A stretch of 64,000 nt of DNA, taken from the NCBI GenBank assembly GCA_021613375.1, contig CM038709.1:32564415-32628414 (forward strand), in the 5' to 3' direction. Under the pieces are notes generated by a model that worked only from the letters and a program-made list of their open reading frames with translations, had not been told where the DNA came from and searched no databases. Each line of letters opens with the position of its first letter. Positions within the stretch are counted from its first letter, which is position 1. The DNA is from Megaleporinus macrocephalus (lineage: Eukaryota > Chordata > Actinopteri > Characiformes > Anostomidae). The position numbers and the translations under genes were made by a program. This document shows positions 38,021 through 52,000 of the stretch, piece by piece.

Positions 38021-41000
38021 GTGAGCGACTATTCACTTGACATCACAGCCTACCCCACTGCAATTTCCAGATCATCACCAAAAGCCAGTGAAAACAACAG
38101 GGGCTGTAAGCTGTAATTAATGAATGTTTCTATTATAAATACAGCCAGGTCTGTAAGTGACACAATTTTTATACATTTTGTCAAATCAGAATGGGTTAGT
38201 GTAGACTTCCATGTTTTCTGATATTCCCTCTGTTTTTACAGGCTCAAAGTAATTGGACAAACTTACATAATTTTAAATGTAAGGATTTTTAATAATTGGT
38301 TGCAAATTCTTTGCAGTCAATTATTGTCTGACATCTGAAACCCATAGATATCAACAAGCTGTTTAGTCTTTCTTGAGGTGCTTTGTCAGGCTTTTACTGC
38401 AGCTATGGAACTGCCACCTTCCACTTTATTTTTATTAGTTTGTTGCTGTTCTTTGATTCATCCATACGTCTCCTGCGAGCACTGTTGAGAGTTTGCTTAC
38501 TGAAATTGTCATCTCCTATATGAAATTACATGAACCAGAACTTGCTCTGTCATGCTGAAATTTGTGTAACTGTACAGTATGTTTCCTTAGTGTGATAAAT
38601 CCTTAGATCGATCTGGTAGCAGCCTAACAGCAGCCTACCTCACTGGAAAAGCACTGCTTGTGTTCCCTTCATCTTTCTTGTTCAGAAATATCTGTAGCAG
38701 CAGTTCAAAGCAGAGTGTTATGAGTTTTTTAAATTATCTGGTGCAGCAGAACACAGTGTCCCTAGGGAAATCCCCAAGTGCCAATAGTGTGCTCCTCCAG
38801 CTGGACTTTTAAATTGCTACCCTGCTGGACCTCAAATGTCACCCCTTCAACCCATTATTGTGCCACTTCAAATGTTACATAGTCAATCTAATCACTTCCA
38901 CCTATATAGAACTGCGAGATTGCTATGTTGCTATCAGTTTGCCTTCAAATTGCAGGTCCCACATCAATGCAGTAGGTTATCAAGGTGTGTGTGTGTGTGT
39001 GTGTGTTGGGGGGGGTGGGGCTTCTTATGTTGTAACCACAAATGCATCATCACAGTCATTACAAAATCATTTATTTATTTATTTATTTATTTATTTATTT
39101 TTTTATTCTTACATAATTTAAAATTGCCCGCTGCTTTTTTCGTTGTGTGAGTTTTTTATGCTGATTGAACCAATAGATGTAAAATTACTAAGAATACAAT
39201 TTTTGTATTAACTTTCCAAAAGGTATAATAAAAAAATAAAATAGAAGAAAAAAGAGAGATTAAAAAATTTTACTTCTATTAAATTGAAAATAGAACAGAA
39301 ACAGTAGTAAATAGGGATGTAACGATAAACTCTACTCACGATGCAGTTTGATTCACAATGCTGGCCTCACAATACGATTTTTCCAGCTCCTCTTCCACCA
39401 TGTTAGTTTAAGTTTGAGAGGCTGTTCGTAGTGAGCAGTCAGTCACGAAACCAGGTGCAATCAGCCAATACCGGTTGGCCCATGTCCCGCCCCCTCTGAA
39501 AACTTGTGTGCAGAAAGCAGCCGATGGTAGTTCACTTTACCCGTGAGAAAAATATCAAATTGAGAGAAAAAAAAACAGTAAGGGATGTAAAAAAAGACAG
39601 TTTGAGTGCGTGTTTAGTAATAATGTGCATGCAGTTTTTCTTTCTGTGCTCGCGAATTTCACATTTGCACGAATGAAAAGTGTGTGTGTGTTAAAACATG
39701 CAAGTTTATGTTTTTTTACCATGCGTTACCGTACTATTATATTTTTTATCTTTATAAATAATGTTATAAATGTTTTAGGTGGAACGGTGGTGTAGTGGTT
39801 AGCATTGTCACCTCACAGCAAGACGATCCGGGTTGGATTCCCGGTCCGGGCCGTTCTGTGTGAAGTGGGTTTCCTCCGTGTACTCCGGTTTCCTCCCACA
39901 CATCCAAACACATGCATGTTGGGTTGATCGCTCCCTCTAAATTGCCAATAAGTGTGAGTGAGTGTGGGAGTGAATGTTGGCCATGCGATGGACTGGCGAT
40001 CTGTCCATGGTGTACCCTGCCTTCACCCGTTGGTGCTGGGATTGACTCCAGCCCCCAACCTCCATTACCCCGACTAGTGGGATAAGGCGGATAATGGATA
40101 GATTAATTGTTTATATTATTATTTTAAACTGCTAACAACCTGGTCCTGAACCTGACATCCTTTACTTTAATAAACAATATATTTGGCTGACCAGCTTCAT
40201 TGTATGTTGTAACCAATAACACATTTTTAATTGGATTCCTGCAACACACAAAGTTGGGAAAGAAGCATAATAAGAGAAAAGCATAGAAGAATTTGAAACG
40301 TTTCATAATAAGAGGGTGAATAGTTGACAGGTAAATTGTACTACAACTGCTCTGCTAACCAATCACTGTTATACTGTTAACTGAAACGTGAGGAGAAAAC
40401 CATACATCAGTATTATAAAGAAACGCAGCGGAGTGGAGATCTAAGATGATCTGATGGGCCATGGTGTGCTGTGGTAAGATGAGTTCACTTTCATAAAAGG
40501 AAGAATCAAACAATGACAACCATGGACTGTTGAACAACTGTAGCCATGCGTTATATATGAATGACCAAACATTTCTTGCAGGCATTAAATTCTAAATTTG
40601 TTTATATTTCCAAAATACAAATAAAACAAACAACTGTAACATTAAAGCCACCACTTGTATTTACGCTTTTTGCCAATTTAGTCAGCTCCACTTACCATAT
40701 ACAGGAGATATCATGCACTTTGTAGTTCCATTATTATAGACTGTAGTCCACCTGTTTCTCTGTATACTTTATTAGACCTGTTTTACTCTGTCATTCAGTG
40801 GTTTGGACCCCCACAGAGCAGCTATTGGTCCACCTTGGACATGTAAAGCCAGAGACGATAGTTCATCTGTTGCTTTATGGTTTGTGCTGTTCATCCTCTA
40901 GTCTTTCATCATTGGCCACAGGACTCTTTTGGCTGGATAGTTTTGATTGGTCAGTGTCACTGCGGTACTGAGAATGATCCGCCACCCAAATAATACCTTC

Positions 41001-42984
41001 TCTGTTGTGGTCCTGTGGGGGTCCTTACCATTGAAGAACAGGGTAAAGATGGGACATGAAACAGACAGTCTGTAATTGTAGAACTACAGAGTGCTCCTAT
41101 GTGAAAAGTGGAGCTGATAAAATGAACAAAGAATGTAAAAACAAGGAAGTGTTTTTAATGTTATGTCAGATTGGTGTATGATGGTCATAAAAAAAATAAT
41201 TAAATCTTTTCTTTATGATGTTATCAGTTAAAAAAAGGCTCAGGAGAATTAGAAGTGATGTTTATATACCGTACAGTGATACCAGTCACAGAAGCCTGGC
41301 AGTGTGTAAAGTGTGAAAGGCTACTCTAGGACTCTACTCTATTTTATTTTCAAGCCTGATTCCTTCTCTTGTTTAAGAGCTTTCTTGACCATTTCACAAT
41401 TGTTTTTAAATTACCTCTGTCCCAGCGTTTTTGCAGTATGTTATAAGCATTAATTTCAGATTTAAACCATAGGGTTGACAAGGTATTTGTCTTTGGACTG
41501 TATGTGTTTTTTTTAATACAGGTCAAATAATTTTTTTTATGTCCACTTCACATACCAGTTTTTTGGGTTTTGAAGTTTGTACATCACTCATTCAGAAAGT
41601 TTTTGTCTCCTGTAATATGGAAATATAAGGTTTTATCCCAACATCAGTAATATGAAATATACAGTAACCTAATATGTCTGTTTCATTTCAGAATCAAGAA
41701 ACATCCCTTTCCAAGCGATATACATGTTTGTCCCTTTCAAGTCCGTGGACTGCACTGTGTTTCTAGAGGATGTGCCAATCCTTGTGCAGGTGACTGAGGT
41801 GGAACGTTTCACATGCACAGGGGTAAAACTAAATTTCTTTTCAACATCAGCAACATGCTGATTTACCACACATTTAAATCCAGTTAATATCAGATAACAT
41901 TTAGGTAATGCCTGTTTTAGTCCATGTTCTGTAGAGAGAAGGATTCATTCTAATGGTAAAAGGAAAAATATGTCTATATAAATTTTATTTATCTTAAACA
42001 TATATCTCAAATAATTCTTATTAATATTATCATTTTTCTCTATTAAGCCTACAGAAGCAAGTCTTAACTGAAGTTGTGCTATTACTGCTTCCTTAAAAGG
42101 TATTGAATCCCAACCTGTATACCATTGAGCTGAGTCATGGGAACTTCACGTGGAAAATCAAACGACGTTTCAAGCACTTCCAAACCCTTCATCAGGAGCT
42201 TCTCAAGTTCAAGACCCTCTTAAAAATCCCACTGCCAAGTCGACTGTAAGCTGTGCTAATTTATTCCAATTTAGACACACACAGGAACATAAACGTCTAC
42301 GTACACATATACATCTGCATAAATCAGCATGCACGCAGAGACCTACAGTCGTATGCAAAAGTTTTAGCACTTCTGGTAAAATCATGTTCTAAACGAAAAT
42401 CATGCTCAAAATTGTCTTATTTTTAGAAAATCAACAAAACAACAAAATTATAATTTTAAAAAATACTAGCGCACTAAAATTTCCATACAACGGTGTAAAA
42501 ATGACAAAACCTACAAACAAAAAAACGCTTAACTTTGTGTTCAATGCATTTACTTTTTTTCCAGGCAAAAGTATATATATTTTTTCCAATACCCAGTCTC
42601 ATATCGTAAGGAATTGGCTATTTAGAATTAAGTTGTTAGTAGTGAAAGTTGTACCTTAGCAATTAAAAATGTAGAAGAACTGATGTTAAGTAATGTGCAA
42701 TAACTAGCTACTACATTAGTTACTTTGTAGTAAGTAGTGGTGCAGGTTTTGTTCCACATCAGAGAATCGCTTCTGTGCAGTAAAGTACATTTCATAGTTT
42801 TGATCCTCGTCTGTCTCATTTAACAGGAACAGCAGTAATCACATCAAGGCTAATTCAAAGAGCTCATTTGTGCAATTTATTGTTCTGTTGAAATCAGACT
42901 ATATTGTTCTTTGATGACACTCGCCCTGCAGACAGCCTAGTCTACAGACAATAATCAGCAGGGTTGTGTCATAACCAGAGGAAT

Positions 42985-43045
<61 letters not shown>

Positions 43046-46000
43046 TTATTTATTTATATGTATTTTTTTTGCATTGCTTGATGTTATTCTTTGGCTGGGT
43101 GTCCTTAGTTAGTCCCAGATGTATCCCCTCAGTGTTTTCTTAAACATGTTCTCAGCATCCTTCAGTGATGCACAGTGTGAAAGCGAGTGAAGGTTGGTAA
43201 TGTTAAACACTGGTTCTGCTTCCATGAGATTAGTATATGTAAGCATCCCTCCTAAAGTCACTGTGAATCAGAAATCAGTTGCTGCTAGAGCATAGTGAAT
43301 CAAGTCAATGGAACAAGTTATTTTGGAGCACTTCAATTGGTCCAATCATCATGACATTTTACACAATTTAAACGGCAGCTGTATTGTTCAAATGATGTAA
43401 AATGGAAATGTTTTTTTTGGACAGCGACAATATGCAGCATAAAACTAATGACTCGCATAGTACTCTTACGTTACCTGTTTTAATTCCCACTCTGGTGGTC
43501 ATCTCCCTTATCCTGTCATTTATTTTCTGAAAGAGAAGTCTGAGGAGAAATGTTTTTATGGGTTTCCTAAGTCACAGTAGCTTTAGCTACTTAATGTCAT
43601 TAAAGTATAGGTTTGAGAATCATTTACGGTTAAGGGTCGCAGGGTTCATTAAACTTTACTTAAAGTGTTTTATGTAACAAGATGTGGGTCTTTTCTGTCT
43701 CCCAGTCACTCAGTCAAAAGAAGATCATTTAAAGGCCACAGGAGGTCTCAGGGAGGAGGACACATGCCCGCACTTCCACGAAGACCTGACGCCCTGGTCA
43801 AGGAGGAACAGTTAATCAGCAGAAAAGTTAACTTGCTCTCATCATAAACCTCATTCTGATGAAAAGTATTGATGTGCTGATTGATTACCATCGTGATGAT
43901 TATTTCATTTACACATACTCTGCATTATCATTTTTTTTCTTTTTCTGCTTTATTAGATGCAGCTTGAAGACTATCTTAAGAATATTTTGAAAAGATCGTT
44001 ATATAGGAATCATCCTGCAACAGTAAGTGCCTAATACATGGAAAACTGATTGTAACTGTTCAATAATAACATTGACCAGCAAATTAGTATCAGAAATAAA
44101 TGTGCTTTGTTTAGGCTTCTGATTGACACTTAAAATATAAGTGTCAGTATTTTTAAATTGTAAGTCAAGGCTAGAAGGTTCTAGAGGTGTGCCTGCTGTG
44201 TTGTTCCTCATTAAACTGGTCCTTCAGTAAAGCACACCTAGGCGAAGTGACTCCTCACTTACTGCAGTACATCAGACAGGATTGCACTCTTGTCATTGTC
44301 ATAATTAGCAGTTGCCTGAAAGGCTAATTAAAGAGTACCTGTGTCGTCCACCACATCCATATGAGTATCCAGCACACATGGTCCAGTCTAGGTTTTCTTC
44401 CTGAACAGTGCTGAACACATCACAAAACAATACCCAGATCACTATTTTTCAACATAGAGAATACTTATCAGAAATATTGATGCACTTAGTTATTGTAAAA
44501 CATGTAATCAAAAATTCTAATGCTAATTTGCTAATACATTTTTGTGGGATTTTTTTCCAGCTTGAATTCTTAGAAGTGAGTCAAATATCATTTATCCAGG
44601 AGCTTGGACCAAAGGGCATGTAAGAACACATCAACATGTACAGAAAGACTACACTCTTTGTATTGTAGTGTTTACAATAATATTATTCTTCACTGTTACT
44701 CTGAATTCACTATTGCTGTCAGTATTCCTAAAGTGAGACACTTTTAAGAAATGTTACATTGTCAGGCACTTTTTAACATAATCATGTCGTAATCTAACCC
44801 ACTACCAACCCAAATATAATCATGTCATATAATCTAACCCAGTTTATAAAGTCTGAAGTCCAAAATCTCCTTTACAGTAAAAGCAAAAATCAAGAAATAC
44901 GAAACACAGCTGGTGTAAACCACATTATAACCTCTGAGGTTGAGTGTGACACTTGAACAGTTTTTAGTTTCTTGCTGCACCTTGTGTCCTACTTCTATAT
45001 ATGGATGTATGTGACTCCTAAGTCAACTCATTATAGTCGTAATTCAATTTATCTTGACTGTTATGTAACTTCTCATTGATTTCCATAACCCTAGTTTAGA
45101 CATAGGGTAAGCAACTGCCACTGTAATGACATCACAAATTAAATTTTACTGTAAATAAAATTTTAAATAAACTGTAAAGTATTGATTTATTTTATTACTG
45201 AAGGTTTTGCACAATTTATATATACTTATCCTTTTTTAATTCACTGGCACTGAAACATCAGCATTTTGGTTATTTGTCCTTATAGGCCAGTTTATCTTAA
45301 TTTTCTTTGTGAAAAAGTGAAGGTTTGATCCTGAAAAAATCTGGAGGAAACACATTTCCAGTCTGTTACTGGTGTGGATCCAACAGTGTGTGCTATCGCT
45401 GGTCCAAAAGGTGAGGTCTGCTCTGTTTTTGTTCTGTTTCTTATTTCTTCATTCAGGTACATTTCATTGAAGAAACATAGGGAGAAACAAAAAATGGCTG
45501 TCGGTCAAATCACATTACGCTGCACTTTTTTGCTGTTGTTCCAAACCACACCCTTTAAACAGAGAACAACTGATACCTCTTTTTTGTGAGAAACAGCCCC
45601 GGCTGACAGGCTTACAGTCATCAGTGTGACCTCCAGTCTTCAGTTCTCTCACAAGTGCTGTAGCAGAGAACAGAGCTTCCCCTGAAATGAGTAGGACAGA
45701 ATAACACACTCTCATGTTGAACTGTTCCTCATCTGTGGAGAAACGCTGTTTTTATTTCGGTTTTACAGGCATCTAGTGTTACGCTTGCAAAATTCACACA
45801 GCTCGTAAAAGCAAACAGTGGAGCTTCAGCTCCAATTGAATTTCGCTCCTCAGATTGCGGCCCTAGCTGGGCACTTGGGTCGTGCCGTGTCTTTTGTTGC
45901 GGCCGTTTACTTATTTTTTTGCTTATTATGGCTGTTTTCCTATGGCGGCTGGATCAGCTCTCGCCATGTCTCAGCTCTCATCGGGCGCCTGCTTCATGTT

Positions 46001-49000
46001 TCAGATGGCTGGTGGTGAAAGACTCCTTTGTTCTCTACATGAGGCCTGAGGATGGCCAAGTAGGGACGGTGATTCTCTACGATAAGGGCTTCCACATCAA
46101 AATAGGGACCCAAGAGACGGGAGTCAGGCATGGAGTGACAATTGAGAATCTTTGCAGGCAGGTCATCCTTTTCTCTCACACCCTTTTTGTCCATATCTGA
46201 AAAGTTTAATCTCTTTTGGCCTGTCTGGCCTACCAGATCATCAAGAGAATGGTTTGTTTGTATACAGCAAACAAGTATGCGAAAACAGGCTGTAGGGGCT
46301 TATCCGTTTGCTCTTTCATTTCAAAATCGAATCATTGTTTAAAATGCAAAAATTGCAAAAATGAAAATCTGTGTGTGTCACAATTGCCTCAGATGGCACC
46401 ACTTCATTTAATACTTTGTGTAGTTTCCCTTTTAAACTTAACAGCTCTGAGTAATGCCTAATGAGGCGAATAAACACATAAAAGGTGTCTAATAACATTC
46501 CTTCATATAGAGTCTCTCCAGATCTGGACTCTTTCTTAAGCTCACCCCACAAGTTTTATATGGGGTTTAGGTCCATGGACTGGGATGACCGTGGCAAATC
46601 CTTGATTCTGGGTTAGTGATGCATTATTGTGTTGGTTTTGGTTCATTGTCCTGCTGAAACCTTGGCCCGGTTTTAGCTTCCTTGCTGATGCAGTACTTGA
46701 TGTCCATGATACCATATATGCAAACAAGTTGTCCAGTCCAATGGACAAAGATCACATAATCACAATGGCGTCTCCCAAACTGTAAACGCTTGAATTTGTC
46801 CAGAGGCTTTCTTTAGACAGCACTGTCAAACAATTGGTGGTCTTGTTCTGATCCCGAAGACCTAATTAATGTCTTCAGTTACCCAGTTCTGATTATTTCT
46901 TACTGTTTAAAGAGTCAGTACAGACATCTTTTGGTCCAGTTCTTAGTTGATTCGCTGATGGAGTTAATGGGCCGTTGTATTTGTTGCCATCTCCTCATTT
47001 GTGGAGCTTAACAACCTTTGTGGCACATTTTGCCCTTTATTCTTTCGTCTTTCTCATAGTGATGGATGATAAAGTGAATATTGCCTGTGTGTCAACCTCA
47101 TATTAATATCAATGTCAATATATATAAGTCATAAGTGTTCCTAAATGCTCAGGTGACTTTTTTTAAACATAAAATATAAATAGGATTTTTTTTACTCATG
47201 AGAATTGTAGGGGTGCCAACAGTTGTGGCACATACAGTTCTGAAAAAAAAATCTGTATTTCATTATGAGATTTATTTTTTTCCACTAATTGATCTTCAGA
47301 TAAAATAGGATTAGAGTTATTAATATATTATGAAAGTTCAAAAGGATAAGCAATGAAGAATGTTTCTGCTAATGTTTACCAGGGGTGCCAATGTTTGTGA
47401 AAGGGTGTGTGTGTGTGCATTTATTAAATAAAACATTACATTAAGGTGGACGTAAAATGGGTTAAGCAAGTAAGTCAAGGATGTCTAGGTCACCATGACC
47501 TGCTTTTTCTGTGATAAATAAATTACTCACTTGTTGATTTACTCATTCTGATAAAACATCAAAAATGAAACACTACATTTAGGTCTTTTCACCATCATAT
47601 TTGAATAAAACCACCCTAAAATAATAGTTCTTACAGAAAGAGTTTTTTCTGCAAACTGAAAAAATACTTTTTGTTATGACAGCTGACTGTGACTAACTTA
47701 AATACCTGAAAACCAGCATGGCTCAATCAAAAATCACCAAATTGCATTGCTATGTCAGTGATTGGGTCTTTGCAATCTTGAGGCAGTCCATCTGGCCTGT
47801 GATATTATAGGGAAAGCACTGAAAGAATACAAAAAAATATAATTTTATAGCCTATACTATACTATTATACAATATAAAAGGCATTTTAGAAAATTATTGT
47901 TTCTTTCAGTTTCAGCTACTGAAAGAAAAAAAATATGGCTTATAAGTACAAATCCTCAGAAAACCGTGATTTAATGCATATTTCATAAAAAAACCATGTA
48001 ATTTGATCTGGGTTGTCCAAACCTTTGCATACGACTGTATACAGTAATGAAATACATTCACTTTTTATTAGCCCTTTGACCGCCTTTGCATCGCTCTTTA
48101 TTACAGGGCACTTACCATTAAGTGTTCAACGTATAGGCAGGCTCGCTGGTGGGGGCACTCCATTGATGATTTTGCCCAGAGGTTCGGGCAGGACTTTTTA
48201 AGAGAAAATCGACATGGTTCTTTCGCTCCTGTCAGAGAAAACACAACGGCGCAGTGGTGAGGAGCGCTGAAATACAGAGCAGTAATCTTTTACTATACAA
48301 TGCACTGTGTTTTAAGCTTTTGTTGTGTATTATAATACTGTACAATCACTCAATTGAAGCACACATTCTGGAGTGCAAATTACTCACTTTCTTTTCATAA
48401 AACTTGAACATTTCACATCTTATGAACCAGGCAGTTCAGTCGCCAATACGTTATTTCTTATGAGTTACGTTTAACATGCCTTTCCTGTTCCCTCCTGTCT
48501 GGATCTGAACATTACTTCCTTGTACAATTACTGTATAAGAAATATCTGTGAGGCACCCTGGTACTGCTTTTAAATGAACCGTCCTGTGCCTCTTTTGAAG
48601 GTTTGTCAACGCAGCTGGGTACTTTGATGCCATAGCTGATGCCCTGGAAGGTGCAAAGGAGGAAATCTTCATCACAGCCTGGTGGTACAGATTAGACTCA
48701 GCATCAATCATTCCTCTTGTGCCTAGGTTTGACGACGCTGTGAGCACTTATTTCACACCCCTTGATGTAGTAGAGGAACATGCGGGACTCGTTTTTGCAC
48801 ACCATAGCATGCATGCTTGTTCCCCAGAATCAAATCTCATTCCACCTGGGGATATTTGTTATGAACGTTTCTGACAACGTGCGAATGTCTCCCTTTCTGG
48901 ATAAAACTCAGTAAGATTTGGTTGCTCACCAAACTCTTTAGGCTTAGGCTGCTTCAGAGTCTTCTGTGCATTTTATGATGATTTGAATGCATTTTTAATG

Positions 49001-52000
49001 GAATCACATTAGCACCAATTGAATTTCTTACATCCTGGAGCGAGTTGAAAGTGAGGTCCTCTAAGGTGGTGCTGCAGTATTTAGATTTCTCCTGTGGTCT
49101 TTAGGCTGAGTCCGGAGATCTTCCTCAAAAGACCAGTGGTGGACGGCAACGCATGGAGATTAGATCACGTCTTAAAACGCAAAGCGGTGCGTATCGTAAG
49201 CAACTTACAATTTTTTTTAACGAAATAATGGATGAGTTTGGAATGAGCGTTACTTTGAACTGTGATGTAATACGTTGCGTAAGCATTGCATAAATTCTTA
49301 TTTCATAGTTTTGATCAGTGCACCCAGTGAATGCTTACATCAGATTGCAGCAGCACCAACTTCACCTCCAGACTCAGAAATATTTTTTTCATAAAATTGT
49401 TTTGGGGTCTGTTGATTAGATTTAGAAACAGCATCAGATGTTTATAATTGTAACCAAGCCTAACTGGCTCTGACTATTTCAGGGAGAGGGATAGTAACAG
49501 GCCTTTTAGATGGCATTTTTTATTTGTCTATAGCTATATAAATAAATTACAGATTAATGACTATTGGCACATATTTGTGCAATTAGGTTACTTTTTTTCA
49601 GGAACGAATAAGAACTCCATTACAATCTTGGAGAGTTAAGTAGTAAATTTTAATGAATTACTTTGGAATTCCGACCTGAACAATCGGTAGAAGTTGTTGT
49701 TTTCACATTTGTATGTACTTAAACTACGTGAAGTTGATGAGACTGTTTCAAGGTTAAAGCAAACGATTTGTTTTTGATCATCACACTAGGAACAAGGAGT
49801 AAAGATCTGTGTCTTACTCTACAAAGAAGTTGAAGTCATCCTGGGCCTCAACAGCGAGTACACTAAGAAGACTCTGATGGGCCTTCACTCCAACATCATG
49901 GTGAGTCCTACAGTATGTCAGATGTTCCTAAAAGCTGGCTGCTCTCCTCCACCGACAGTGATACAGAGGGGAGCTGTCCCTCTGCATCAGCCTTACTCCC
50001 CCCCCCCCACCCCCCACATCCAACAGCCGCTCCTGTCCCTCCAAGAACAAAGCCCCTATCAAAACATATCACGCACAGCACTGCAGCACCCAGCTTGTTT
50101 CTGCCCCCCCCAGGCCATAGGGAGGGGCTGGTTACTTAGATCATGTTTGGGTTTTGCCAGAACCTCTCTAGCAGAATGAAGGAAGATCACTCTGTTTTGA
50201 ACCCTACGTATCGTGTCTGAAGATGGTCAGGTTGTTCCACGTTGGTCGTGTGGGCAAGAGCCTTAGGCTGTAAGTCTGCCTCAGTCTCTTTCAACACGGA
50301 GGAGCCATCTTGGCATTGTATCTTGGCTCTGCAGTGTCCATCACTGCAGCAGGCTCACCCCGGGCTGGGGAGTGATTGACACACCGTCATATTATTTTAT
50401 TGAATTGCTGGTTGAAATTGTGCAGAAGAATGATGCTGGGAAGTGGCTGGGGACCCACACCCTGAGGAGACGGGCCAGCGCAGCAGCTGGGTGGAGGTAT
50501 ATTCTTGGGCCCTGCTGGTGCACAAGCACCTGCCAGGGGCAGCATCCTCTGGAGGCTCTGCGAAAGCTGGTGGAGGCGCAGCTGTACTTGTTTCTCACTT
50601 TGGGTGCCACCATCTTGTAAGCCCTGCTATTTTTGGCATGGATCCAGCTGTATTCTTGCCTGGAATTCAATTTGGGTTTTTCTCCCCTTTCTAGAGGTCT
50701 TTGCAATGTTCTGCTGAACCAGTCAGTTTCCCCTTAAGTCCTACACATGGAGTTCTTTATCCTAAAATGCATTCAGTAATTTAAACAAGTAATAGGAAAT
50801 ATTCAGTAATATTATAACTGTTGATTATTGTAATCTGTGTGGGTTGTAACTATGGATGGGGCAAAATTTTATATAAAACAGTAGTTTTTTACACAGTAAT
50901 CTTACTTAAATTACTAAATCTTACTAAAATAACCAAAATAGGCTGTTTGTTTTGTGTCATATCTTCAAAGATATGACTCTTAAACGTTATGTCCACCACA
51001 GTTAAATGCTTTAGGTTTGAATGCGAATGTTTTCTTGTAATATTTCCCTCAAAGTTGTCAAACAGTTATGCAGACATGTTTGGTGTCCTCAGTTGCTTTG
51101 CTAAAATATTGTGGGAGATAGGCCAAATTATTTGTTAACCACATTAGCCTTAGAGCACTAGTCTGAAACTATAGAAGCATACTCTGGCCAAATTTGGTGT
51201 AAGACAAAACAATACAGGACACAGCATATATTTTAAAAAAATGTGTTCTTATTCTACTTTTTCCCAGGGCCACTTAAAAATGTGACTCTGTAAACGTTAC
51301 TGACAGATACTACTAAGATAATATAATGCATTTCTGTACAATTACTGCAAATTTATTTAGGGGAAACAGAAAAACAATGAACTTTCCTTATCTTACTGTG
51401 TTGCGTGATAGGTGATCCGGCACCCTGACCACGTTCCATCCACAGCACTCCTCTGGGCTCACCATGAGAAGTCAGTGGTGATCGATCAGTCGCTGGCCTT
51501 CCTAGGGGGGATCGACCTTGCCTACGGGAGATGGGACGACTCCCAGCACAGACTGACCGATGTGGGCAGTGTGAGAAGAAGTCCTCAGCCTAGTCCTGCA
51601 CTGTCGCCTAGCCTCACCAGAGTAAGACAACCACAGCTTCATCGTCATTATCACTATCCTTTAAAACAAGTTCAGTGCTAAAATCATTGGTTTTATATCA
51701 AACAACCATTTGAACACATGCAAATGATTCTGTATATGTATGTTGTTACATGTCAAAGGACCTTTATTTGTCCTATATAAATAGATTATCCATAAAAAAA
51801 TGTGTTAGATGTGGACAGACTTTGTCTACTTATAACAGAATGACTGCAGAAAAAAAAAGTTCAAAGTCTTTCAAAGAGTGACATTAAAATTGTTAACGGA
51901 GATGGTGATAGAATGTCAGAGGTGTTTAATGCGTTTGTAAAACACCTCAGAGAAAGATATTACATGAAATGGTTAAAGATTTTCCACTCACAGATGGCTA

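Noticed and set aside
39779..39850. Functional tRNA gene
   Set aside because: The A and B boxes belong to a SINE head; no cloverleaf and the B box is mutated.
46162..46163. GT donor after PLD1 exon 8
   Set aside because: Using it shifts the frame in exon 9 and gives a stop within five codons; the GC donor at 46158 keeps a good PH-domain match.
42349..48043. A single 5.7 kb Tc1/mariner transposon
   Set aside because: The interval contains PLD1 coding exons 4-8 in correct order, so the ends must belong to separate insertions.
49877..50179. 100-codon ORF in PLD1 intron 12
   Set aside because: Overlaps the end of exon 12 out of frame and continues into intron; Pro-rich by composition with no family match.
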